Shown: positions 7,344 through 14,533 of the stretch, one piece after another | Numbering within the stretch: position 1 is the stretch's first letter | Layout of the letters: each line of letters begins with the position of its first letter | NCBI GenBank assembly: GCA_045540635.1 | Contig: JAZQHO010000213.1 | Location: 1-64,000 of the forward strand | Length of the DNA stretch: 64,000 nucleotides | Source: Limiplasma sp045540635 | Lineage (GTDB): Bacteria; Bacillota; Clostridia; Christensenellales; Aristaeellaceae | Direction of reading: 5' to 3' | Program-made: the position numbers and the translations under genes | Notes under the pieces: model-generated | What the model saw: the letters and a program-made list of their open reading frames with translations, nothing else | Databases searched by the model: none | What the model was told of the DNA's origin: nothing

Positions 7344-8076
7344 CCGCATCAGCCCCTGGGCTGTGGTTTTCTGGCTGCTGGTGTGGCAGATCGCCGCTAT
7401 GGTGATGGATCAGCCTTTGCTGCTGGTCTCGCCGCTGGATACCCTCCGGCGGCTTGCCGCACTGGTGCTGGAGCCCGTTTTCTGGCGCTCCGTAGGGTTC
7501 TCGGTAGGCAGGATCATGCTGGGCTTCGGCCTCAGCTGCCTGCTGGGCATCCTGCTGGCTGCACTGGCGTATCGGTTCCGCCCGGTACGCCAGCTGCTGA
7601 GCCCACTTACAGCCACGGTAAAGGCCATTCCTGTGGCTTCCTTCGTTATTCTGGCGCTGCTGTGGGTCAGCAGCAGGAATCTGTCCATCCTCATCAGCGT
7701 GATGATCGGCTTTCCCATCATTTATCTGAATACACTGATCGGACTGGATCATATGGATCCGAAGCTGCTTCAGATGGCAAAGGTGTTCCGCATCCCGCTG
7801 GGCAAACGCATCCGCGTGGTCTATTTCAGCCAGCTGCTGCCCTTTCTGCGCACCTCGCTGAATGTGGCCATCGGTCTGTGCTGGAAAAGCGGCGTGGCTG
7901 CCGAGGTGATCGGCATCCCCTCCGGGTCTGTGGGGCAGCAGCTCTACAATGCCAAGGTATATCTGGAGACAGCTGATCTGTTCTGCTGGGCGCTGGTGAT
8001 CGTGTTGCTGAGCGTTGCCTGCGAGAAGCTGTTGGCGCTGCTGCTGAGCGCTGCCGAAAAGGGGGCCCTGCGATGA
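7318..8076 (+). CDS. NitT/TauT-type ABC transporter permease
   Basis: A 252-residue membrane protein with about six hydrophobic helices and the cytoplasmic loop AKVFRIPLGKRIRVVYFSQLLPF, a BPD_transp_1 EAA-type coupling loop. It forms the channel of the importer encoded with the preceding binding protein and following ATPase. The start at 7318 gives a 26-base overlap with the binding-protein gene. No strong ribosome-binding site is seen there, so translational coupling is likely. A GTG or other internal start cannot be excluded. Confidence 0.9.
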   Translation: MKTSTSSANRISPWAVVFWLLVWQIAAMVMDQPLLLVSPLDTLRRLAALVLEPVFWRSVGFSVGRIMLGFGLSCLLGILLAALAYRFRPVRQLLSPLTATVKAIPVASFVILALLWVSSRNLSILISVMIGFPIIYLNTLIGLDHMDPKLLQMAKVFRIPLGKRIRVVYFSQLLPFLRTSLNVAIGLCWKSGVAAEVIGIPSGSVGQQLYNAKVYLETADLFCWALVIVLLSVACEKLLALLLSAAEKGALR

Positions 8077-8663
8077 TCCGCATCAACAAGCTGTGCAAGA
8101 GCTACGATGGAAAGCCGGTGCTGGATGGGCTGGAGCTGCATCTGGAAAAAGGGCAGCGCTATGCACTGATGGGCGCCTCCGGCAGCGGAAAGACCACCCT
8201 GCTCAACCTGCTGATGGGGCTTGAAAGCCCTGATAGCGGCGAGATCGTTATGGAACCCTCGCTGCGCATCAGCGCAGTGTTTCAGGAAAACCGGCTTTTG
8301 GAGATGATGACCGCCGAAGCCAACATCCGTCTGGTGGCACCGGAGGCCGCTGCAACGGCCAACGAGCTGCTGCTTGCCCTCGGCATCGAAGCAGACAGCC
8401 TGAGCCAGCCCGTAAAGACCTACAGCGGCGGCATGAAGCGCCGTGTCGCCATTGCCCGTGCCCTATTGGCAGACTACGACATCCTGCTGCTGGATGAGCC
8501 CTACAAGGGGCTGGACGAGGATACACGCCAGCAGGTGATCGAGACCGTTGAGCGCATGACAGCGGGCAAAACCGTGCTCATGGTGACACACGACCCGGAG
8601 GATGCAGCCGGACACAGGCTGATCGAACTGAAAACCGTTAAGACCAACGAAAATGCCGGTTGA
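8073..8663 (+). CDS. ABC transporter ATP-binding protein
   Basis: A 196-residue ATPase subunit, somewhat short but complete in motifs: Walker A GASGSGKTT, Q-loop SAVFQENRL, signature YSGGMKRR, Walker B ILLLDEP and the H-loop MVTHDPEDA. It overlaps the permease gene by four bases (ATGA). It powers the NitT/TauT-type importer whose binding protein and permease precede it. A terminator hairpin follows 18 bases after the stop, so the operon is TM1266-like, binding protein, permease and ATPase. Confidence 0.95.
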   Translation: MIRINKLCKSYDGKPVLDGLELHLEKGQRYALMGASGSGKTTLLNLLMGLESPDSGEIVMEPSLRISAVFQENRLLEMMTAEANIRLVAPEAAATANELLLALGIEADSLSQPVKTYSGGMKRRVAIARALLADYDILLLDEPYKGLDEDTRQQVIETVERMTAGKTVLMVTHDPEDAAGHRLIELKTVKTNENAG

Positions 8664-8680
8664 CGGCAGCGTATGGAAGG

Positions 8681-8706
8681 CATAGCCGCATGGCTGTGTC
8701 TTTTTC
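8681..8706 (+). terminator. Intrinsic terminator of the TM1266-ABC operon
   Basis: A 7-bp stem CATAGCC/GGCTGTG with a 4-base loop, followed by a T-rich tract. Confidence 0.75.
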
Positions 8707-8730
8707 TTATGCCATAACGGCACCCACAAC

Positions 8731-8768
8731 AAACAGCGCCCCGTGCGGAAATGCACGGAGCGCTGTTT
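8731..8768 (-). terminator. Hairpin downstream of the SH3/peptidoglycan-binding gene
   Basis: Interrupted stem AAACAGCG...CCGTGC / GCACGG...CGCTGTTT, 13 bases past the minus-strand stop. The following U-tract on that strand is weak. Confidence 0.55.
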
Positions 8769-8780
8769 GGTATGCCTGTA

Positions 8781-11381
8781 TTACTTCTTGCCGGCTCTTT
8801 GCAGCGTGGCCTCCCAGCCAAGATCGATGGCCTTCTGGTGAGAGGTGGCGTAGGGGCCGATGGACTGTACCTGCGCCATGGTGCGCGGGAAGTGTACGCA
8901 CAGGTGTCCGGGGAAGTTGTTATCCTTGATATGGTATACCTGATGGGGCGTATTGTGAGTGGAAGCCATGTAGACCGAACCGTCGCTGAATACCACCCAT
9001 ACCGCCTTGGGCGTCCATGTGGTCTTGCCGCCAAAGGCACGGTTCATGTTGGCGGTATCCTCTGCGGTGATGGGCTCTGCATCCGCATGGGCACCGTTGG
9101 AGAAGATGTTGATGCGCCAGGAGATGCCATTGGTGAAATCGTACACCGTTGCATTGGGGTAGGTACGGGCCTTGGCGCGCACCTCGGTGTACCAGTTGGC
9201 ATAGCGCACGCTGCTGGCGGAGACGTTGCCCACCTGCAATGCGCCGGTGGTGCTGCCTGTACCGGAAGCGCCGATGGCGTTGGGGTTGTTCAGCTTGGCA
9301 AGGGTCTTGCGGCCGGCGATGCCGTCGGGGGTAAGGCCGTTAGCCATCTGGAAGGCGATCACCGCCAGATTGGTCTTGGCACCGAAGTTGCCGTCCGCCT
9401 TGCCGGTGAGGAAGCCAAGGGCGATGAGACGGTTCTGCAGCGAAACGACCGCCTGACTGATGGAACCCAGTCGCAGGGTCTCGGTGGTATCCACCTGATT
9501 GGAAACAGCGGTGGCAGAAGCCAGCGCAGCAAGGGTCTTGGCACCGGCTACGCCGTCGCGTACAAGGCCGTTGGCCTTCTGGAAGGCGATGAGCGCATCA
9601 CGGGTGCGGCCGCCGAACTTACCGTCTGCGCTGCCGGTCAGGTAGCCCAGAGCAATGAGACGGTTTTGGAGATTAGCCACTTCGGGGCCTTCGCTGCCGT
9701 AGCGCAGCGTGGTGCTGGTGGTGATGACCGCAGAGCCGCGCACAGCATCTTCGCTGTAGAGCAGCTTCTGGGTCTGATAGCCGGCTTTGCCGTCCACCTT
9801 GAGGCCGTTGTTCTTCTGGAAGCTGCGGATGGCAGTAATATCATCGCTGAGGCACACGCCGTCCAGACGGGAGGAGTAGTAGCCCAGCTCCTGCAGGCGC
9901 TTTTGCAGTTGCAGTACCATATCGCCGCGGGAACCGGCCATGATCAGCACCACGTTTTCTTCGGTGATCTCCGGGTAGCCATTGGTGCCGGTGGCGGTGG
10001 TATCCTCCTCATCGCTGCCGGGAGCAGGGGTGGCGGTGGGCGTGGCATAGACCGGATGGGGAGCAAACAGCACCGCACGGGTCTTGACGCCGCATACACC
10101 ATCGGGATTGAGGCCGTTCTTCTTCTGGAAATTCTTGAGCGCCTGCACGCTGCCTTCGCCGAAGGAGCCATCCAGTGCACCGTTGTAGTAGCCAAGCTCC
10201 TTGAGGCGCTCCTGCACCTTGAGGGCATCATCGCTGCGGTCGCCGGGGCGTACAATGCCTGCGGGCGGTGCGGGCGTGGGTGCAGGGCTGGGAGTGACCA
10301 CAAAGGATGCACTCATGGCAGAGGCACCGTAGAGGATGTTCTGGTCGGCAGGATCCAGCTCGCCATCCTTCATAAGGCCGTGCTTGGCCTCAAAAGCCTT
10401 GATGGCAGCCTGCGTATTCTTATCGTTTACGCCGGTATTCTCTTCGGTATAGTAGCCCAGTTCGCGCAGACGGTTCTGCGCGCGGTTGACGGCTTCGCCG
10501 CGGGAATCTTCATAGATGTAGGGGGTGCCTACAGGCGCACAGGTCTTGATCACCTTTCTGTAGCCCTGCTTGTTCTTGGGCTTGCCCTCGTAGAGCAGCA
10601 GTTGCAGATCCTGATCGCAGATACCGTCCTGCTTGAGCCCGTTGCGCTTTTCAAACAGCAGAAGCGCCTTCTGGGTGTTGGCACCGAATTTGCCATCGGC
10701 CTGACCATCCTCCAGATAGCCCAGCTCGATGAGCGCTTCCTGCAGCGTACGGACGGTGATGTTTGCATCCCCCAGACCGACGGAGATATACTTTTCTGCA
10801 TCGGGGTGCACAGTGGGTGCAGGGGTGGGCGTGGGCAACGGGATATCGGCAAGGTTCAGATAGCCTGCTACGCAGTAGCCGGTCTTGCCCTCGTGCCGGA
10901 TCTTGGCAAAGCCGTTTTCGTCCACATCGATCACAGATACCGCCTCGCCGGGCAGCAGGGTACGGATCACTTCCGCATCCTCCACGGGCTTTTTGCGCAT
11001 CTTCACCTGCCCCGCCACCGTGGTATCGTAGGGATAGGTGCTGATGGCGCTGGGCGGAGACTGCTGCAGGCTGGGGTCGGGGCTGGGATCGGGACTGGGA
11101 TCCAGACCATCCACATACATGCACATGGCATAGCCTACCTGACCGTTGAACTCCACCTTGTAGTAGTCGCCGGTTTTGCCGAGAATGCGGATGGCATCTC
11201 CGGCATCGATCCGGGCAATGACCACCGCATTGGCACTGGCGCGCTTGCGCAGGTTTACATCGTCCAGAGAGAAGGTATCGTAAGGGTAGGCGGCGGCAAG
11301 CGCCGGGGCCATGGTCGTCAAAAGAACAGCCGCGACCAGAGCGGCTGCCACCATACGGAACAGGGATTGATTACGCTGCAT
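8781..11381 (-). CDS. Secreted SH3 and peptidoglycan-binding repeat protein with HxCxHF domain
   Basis: An 866-residue exported cell-wall protein. Order: signal peptide (about 1-28), SH3-like domain starting YPYDTFSLDDVNLRKRAS, a PDPSP-rich linker, a second SH3-like domain (YPYDTTVAGQVKMRKK), a TPTPAP linker, then six PG_binding_1-type repeats of roughly 65 residues. Each has the core LxELGY...DGxFG...FQKxNGLxxDGxxGxxT. The last about 140 residues form a different domain ending HLCVHFPRTM..GPYATSHQKAI, a pattern I associate with clostridial wall proteins but whose activity I do not know. ATG 11381 follows GGAGGG; the longer frame upstream lacks a ribosome-binding site. Probably a wall-bound hydrolase or scaffold. 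Confidence 0.85.
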   Translation of the reverse strand: MQRNQSLFRMVAAALVAAVLLTTMAPALAAAYPYDTFSLDDVNLRKRASANAVVIARIDAGDAIRILGKTGDYYKVEFNGQVGYAMCMYVDGLDPSPDPSPDPSLQQSPPSAISTYPYDTTVAGQVKMRKKPVEDAEVIRTLLPGEAVSVIDVDENGFAKIRHEGKTGYCVAGYLNLADIPLPTPTPAPTVHPDAEKYISVGLGDANITVRTLQEALIELGYLEDGQADGKFGANTQKALLLFEKRNGLKQDGICDQDLQLLLYEGKPKNKQGYRKVIKTCAPVGTPYIYEDSRGEAVNRAQNRLRELGYYTEENTGVNDKNTQAAIKAFEAKHGLMKDGELDPADQNILYGASAMSASFVVTPSPAPTPAPPAGIVRPGDRSDDALKVQERLKELGYYNGALDGSFGEGSVQALKNFQKKNGLNPDGVCGVKTRAVLFAPHPVYATPTATPAPGSDEEDTTATGTNGYPEITEENVVLIMAGSRGDMVLQLQKRLQELGYYSSRLDGVCLSDDITAIRSFQKNNGLKVDGKAGYQTQKLLYSEDAVRGSAVITTSTTLRYGSEGPEVANLQNRLIALGYLTGSADGKFGGRTRDALIAFQKANGLVRDGVAGAKTLAALASATAVSNQVDTTETLRLGSISQAVVSLQNRLIALGFLTGKADGNFGAKTNLAVIAFQMANGLTPDGIAGRKTLAKLNNPNAIGASGTGSTTGALQVGNVSASSVRYANWYTEVRAKARTYPNATVYDFTNGISWRINIFSNGAHADAEPITAEDTANMNRAFGGKTTWTPKAVWVVFSDGSVYMASTHNTPHQVYHIKDNNFPGHLCVHFPRTMAQVQSIGPYATSHQKAIDLGWEATLQRAGKK

Positions 11382-11480
11382 TGTGCACCCTCCAACAAGG
11401 CGTATCTCGTGTGCGCCCGCCCGCGCCTTCAAAAGCAGCGGTGGAAAACGCACCTTTTCTTTGCTTTGTTACCAATCCCT

Positions 11481-11509
11481 ATTGTATGGTAAATTATTAA
11501 GTGTGTCAA
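11481..11509 (-). promoter_or_regulatory. Promoter of the SH3/peptidoglycan-binding gene
   Basis: On the minus strand TTGACA and TACAAT are 17 bases apart, giving a leader of about 95 bases. Confidence 0.85.
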
Positions 11510-11541
11510 GTATTTACGTCACAGTTGCGTAACATTTTTGT

Positions 11542-11916
11542 TCAGATCTTTGCGATGGCTTCGATCTCCACCAGACCGCCCATAGGCAGGGCAGCCACCT
11601 GTACACAGCTGCGGGCAGGATAATCGCCCTCAAAAAAGCTGGCATACACCTTGTTGACGGTTGCAAAATCGGCCAGATCCTTCACAAAAATGGTGGTCTT
11701 GAGAATGTTGGCATAGCCTGCGCCTGCAGCAGAAAGGATCTGCCCCAGGTTTTTCATGGCAGCATGCGCCTGCGCCTCCACGCCCTCGGCAAGACCGCCT
11801 TTTTCCACATCAATGCCCAGCTGGCCGCTGGTAAAGATGAAACCGCCGATCTGCTGTGCCTGTGCATAGGGGCCAATGGCTGCGGGTGCCTTGTCGGTAT
11901 GGATGGTCTGCTTCAT
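11542..11916 (-). CDS. ridA: RidA-family enamine/imine deaminase
   Basis: A 124-residue protein of the Rid/YjgF/UK114 family. Visible family features are AIGPYAQAQQ near the N-terminus, FTSGQLGID, and the C-terminal YPARSCVQVAALPMGG holding the catalytic-site arginine that binds the carboxylate. RidA hydrolyses reactive 2-aminoacrylate and related imines released by PLP enzymes, protecting other PLP enzymes. It starts 30 bases after the diaminopropionate ammonia-lyase gene with a strong AAGGAGG site. That lyase makes 2-aminoacrylate from its substrate, so the pairing is functionally sensible. Cytoplasmic homotrimer in known members. Confidence 0.93.
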   Translation of the reverse strand: MKQTIHTDKAPAAIGPYAQAQQIGGFIFTSGQLGIDVEKGGLAEGVEAQAHAAMKNLGQILSAAGAGYANILKTTIFVKDLADFATVNKVYASFFEGDYPARSCVQVAALPMGGLVEIEAIAKI

Positions 11917-11946
11917 AGTGTGTTTCCTCCTTGTATTCTGTGGGTG

Positions 11947-13158
11947 TTACAGATTTGTTTCGCAGCTTTGCAGCCTGCCCCGGACGATGCGGCGGTAATT
12001 CTCCGGGTCGGTATCGCCTTCGGTGGAGAACAGCAGCACGCGGCTCTTCGTCCCCAGCTGCAGCGCCTTCCGGAGCTCTGCGTTGGCCAGCATGACGGCA
12101 ACAGCAAACCCGATGCCGACTGCGCCGCTCTCGCCGGAGACCATGGCAGCATCGCCCGGCAAGGGTTCTGCCAAAAGGCGCATCCCCAGCATGGAGACCC
12201 AATCCGGGCAGCTGACAAAGGCGGCTGCATGGTTGCGCAGGATGCTCCATGATATGGGATTGGGTTCACCGCAGGCCAGCCCTGCCATCATGGTCGCCAG
12301 TTCGCCTTCCACAACGGCGATACTGCCATCGCCGCGAAGCGCACTCAGGTAGTGGCAGGCAGCCGCTTTTGCCTCCAAGACCACCACCTTGGGCGGTGCC
12401 TCCGGGAAACGGTTGACCAGATACCCGGCGACCGCTCCCGCCAGCGAGCCTACACCAGCCTGTATGAACACATGGGTAGGCGGTGCATCGCCGCCCATCT
12501 GCTCAAGCGCTTCCTCCACCATGGTACCATACCCCTGCATGATCCAGCCGGGCCCCTGCTCATAACCGGGCCATGCGGTATCCTGCACCAATATACCGCC
12601 GGGGGTCTGGGCAGCCTGCTGCGCTGCCAAGCGTACACAGGCATCATAGTTCATGGCTTCAACAGTGGCCTCTGCCCCTTCCCGAAGGATGTTCTGCAAA
12701 CGGCTGTCTGCCGTGCCTGCCGGCATGCGCACCACAGCACGCAGCCCCAGCTGCCCGGCAGCCCATGCAACGCCCCGGCCATGGTTGCCGTCAGTGGCGG
12801 TGAACAGCACGGCATCCCCCAGCTTCTGCCGCATTTCCGGGCTTGTAAGGGCGGCAAAGGTGATATCTTCGGGCGGGCAGCCTGCCCGCTCTGCCGCATA
12901 CCGGGCAATGGCATAGCTGCTGCCCAGCACCTTGAAGGCATTCAGGCCGAAGCGCTTGCTCTCGTCTTTTACATACACCCCGCCAAGCCCCAGTTTCGAA
13001 GCCATCTGTGCAAGGCTGTGGAGCGGCGTGGGCTCATAGCCGGGAAAGCTCATATGGAATGCTCTTGCCAGTGCTACCTGCTGCGGTGTCATCAGCGAGA
13101 GCCACCTGTCCTCTCCGGCAGGCATGAGGTTGAGCGTCCAACGGATCGTCTCGATCAT
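11947..13158 (-). CDS. dpaL: Diaminopropionate ammonia-lyase
   Basis: A 403-residue fold-type II PLP enzyme. K76 in RFGLNAFKVLGSSYA is the expected Schiff-base lysine. FTATDGNHGRGVAWAAGQLG is the asparagine/glycine loop binding the substrate carboxylate, and VSGESGAVG resembles the phosphate-binding region. The family converts 2,3-diaminopropionate to pyruvate and two ammonia through 2-aminoacrylate. The length and the SFPGYEPTPLHSL motif separate it from threonine dehydratase and cysteine synthase. ATG 13158 has AAGGAGG 6 bases upstream; the frame extends further but without a start signal. It probably shares a transcript with ridA. Confidence 0.92.
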   Translation of the reverse strand: MIETIRWTLNLMPAGEDRWLSLMTPQQVALARAFHMSFPGYEPTPLHSLAQMASKLGLGGVYVKDESKRFGLNAFKVLGSSYAIARYAAERAGCPPEDITFAALTSPEMRQKLGDAVLFTATDGNHGRGVAWAAGQLGLRAVVRMPAGTADSRLQNILREGAEATVEAMNYDACVRLAAQQAAQTPGGILVQDTAWPGYEQGPGWIMQGYGTMVEEALEQMGGDAPPTHVFIQAGVGSLAGAVAGYLVNRFPEAPPKVVVLEAKAAACHYLSALRGDGSIAVVEGELATMMAGLACGEPNPISWSILRNHAAAFVSCPDWVSMLGMRLLAEPLPGDAAMVSGESGAVGIGFAVAVMLANAELRKALQLGTKSRVLLFSTEGDTDPENYRRIVRGRLQSCETNL

Positions 13159-13194
13159 TGCTTTCCTCCTTGCTGTTACAGAGCTCCTGTGCAG

Positions 13195-13227
13195 AAACAG
13201 CGTTCGGCACAAAACCGGACGCTGTTT
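13195..13227 (-). terminator. Hairpin between the SGNH hydrolase and dpaL genes
   Basis: Stem AAACAGCG(TT)CGG / CCG(GA)CGCTGTTT with a 7-base loop, 23 bases past the SGNH stop. The U-tract is short, so read-through into dpaL is possible. Confidence 0.55.
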
Positions 13228-13249
13228 CCTGCCCATCAGGGGAACTGCT

Positions 13250-14422
13250 TTACGGTACAACGGCAATATCCAGCAGCTGGAAGATCTTACCCTCCTGCCC
13301 CTCCGCCATGCGGATCTCCACCTGATGGGGCCCCTTATCGGAGAAGGTGATCAGCTGAGTCTGGATGTTGCCCCATGCGCCCGCATCGTAGCCCGGAAGG
13401 GTGGCTTTGCAGACACCATCCACCCAAAGCTCGGCACTGCCCCATGTGGTATCCTTCATCTGCTTGTAGGCAATGGTCATGCGGGCGCCCTCAAAGGTAA
13501 GGGTCATTGGCTCCTTGCCATCGATCAGACCCTTGTGCCACCAGCCCATGGCATAGCTGTAGCAGCCCACCGGGCCGATGGGAAAACCACCGGTGGAAAG
13601 GATACGGCTGTCGCCGTGGCGGATGTTCTCCAGCCCCTCCAGCGGATTGCTGATGCGGATGAACCGGGGCATGGCAAAGGGTTCGGGAGCGACCTGCTCC
13701 GCTTGCTCAAAATAGTAGGCGATGGCATCTGCCATAAAGGCGTGGCCTTCGTTGTTGGGGTGTACATAATCGGCGGAATAGTCGCTCCACGTCATGTTCC
13801 CGGCCTCGATCTCCGGCCAGATGGCATCCTTGACGCTGATCATACCCAGCTGATAATGCTTGCCCAGCTTGGACATATGCTCCTGACAGGAGTTGCCGCC
13901 GCTGAGCACCGTGAACACCAGAATGACCGCAGGCTTGCACTCTGCATTGAGCAGCTGGCGCAGCAGGCTTTCATAAACACCCTGACTGACCTGATCGCCG
14001 GAATCGTTCACGGCGAACTCCACAAACACGATATCCGGCTCATGGCGCAGCACATCGGCCTCCAGACGGGTGATGCCCAGCAGCGAGGGCGTGCCGGAGA
14101 TACCGGCGTTCACATAATTCAGCTTGGCAGGGTCTGCCATGTAGCGCTGCGCAAAGGCATGGGCAGACAGATAGGCGTAGCAGTGGGTCTGCTGGGGCTT
14201 TGCCAGCGCACCCTCGGTGATGGAGCCGCCCAGATAGGCAATGGTGACTTCTTCTCCGGCCTTTGCCTTATCGATTGCGGCATGGAGACGCTCGGTGTTG
14301 CCGGTTTGCATAAAGGAGCGCTCCAGCATGGTACGGGTAAACACAGAGGAGGTCTCGGCAGATGCGCACAGCAGCCCGGCACAGAGCAACAGCGCGCAGA
14401 GACGGATGCAGAACTTTTTCAT
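13250..14422 (-). CDS. Secreted SGNH/GDSL-type esterase
   Basis: A 390-residue exported hydrolase. The signal peptide is about 22 residues (ends ASA). The SGNH fold shows block I IAYLGGSITEGALA (catalytic Ser), block III-like FVEFAVNDSGD (Asn) and, near residue 215, DYVHPNNEGHAFMA (Asp-x-x-His). The last about 130 residues look like a beta-sandwich accessory domain (GSAELWVDGVCKATL). Such proteins often deacetylate hemicellulose or other glycans. With the GH3 gene just upstream and GH43 nearby, an acetyl-xylan or similar esterase role is inferred. ATG 14422 is used because AAGGAAGG lies about 9 bases before it; a TTG two codons upstream is too close. Confidence 0.85.
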   Translation of the reverse strand: MKKFCIRLCALLLCAGLLCASAETSSVFTRTMLERSFMQTGNTERLHAAIDKAKAGEEVTIAYLGGSITEGALAKPQQTHCYAYLSAHAFAQRYMADPAKLNYVNAGISGTPSLLGITRLEADVLRHEPDIVFVEFAVNDSGDQVSQGVYESLLRQLLNAECKPAVILVFTVLSGGNSCQEHMSKLGKHYQLGMISVKDAIWPEIEAGNMTWSDYSADYVHPNNEGHAFMADAIAYYFEQAEQVAPEPFAMPRFIRISNPLEGLENIRHGDSRILSTGGFPIGPVGCYSYAMGWWHKGLIDGKEPMTLTFEGARMTIAYKQMKDTTWGSAELWVDGVCKATLPGYDAGAWGNIQTQLITFSDKGPHQVEIRMAEGQEGKIFQLLDIAVVP

Positions 14423-14454
14423 AAACAATACCTTCCTTTCGAGGAATATGCTCC

Positions 14455-14484
14455 ATTATAGCACCGATGGCACAGAAAAGCCAA
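14455..14484 (-). promoter_or_regulatory. Promoter of the SGNH esterase gene
   Basis: On the minus strand TTGGCT and a perfect TATAAT with 18-base spacing, between the GH3 terminator and the SGNH gene. Confidence 0.65.
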
Positions 14485-14488
14485 CGTG

Positions 14489-14526
14489 AAAAGCGGCCCT
14501 GCCGCAGTTGATACCGCAGCAGGGCC
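14489..14526 (-). terminator. Intrinsic terminator of the GH3 gene
   Basis: Stem with 8 outer pairs GGCCCTGC/GCAGGGCC plus inner GCGG/CCGC pairing, followed on the minus strand by GCTTTTC. Confidence 0.75.
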
Positions 14527-14533
14527 GGTCTGT

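Noticed and set aside
8751..11492. 913-codon open frame on the plus strand opposite the SH3/peptidoglycan-binding gene
   Set aside because: Exact antisense of a protein with clear domains and repeats; no start signal and composition typical of a shadow frame.
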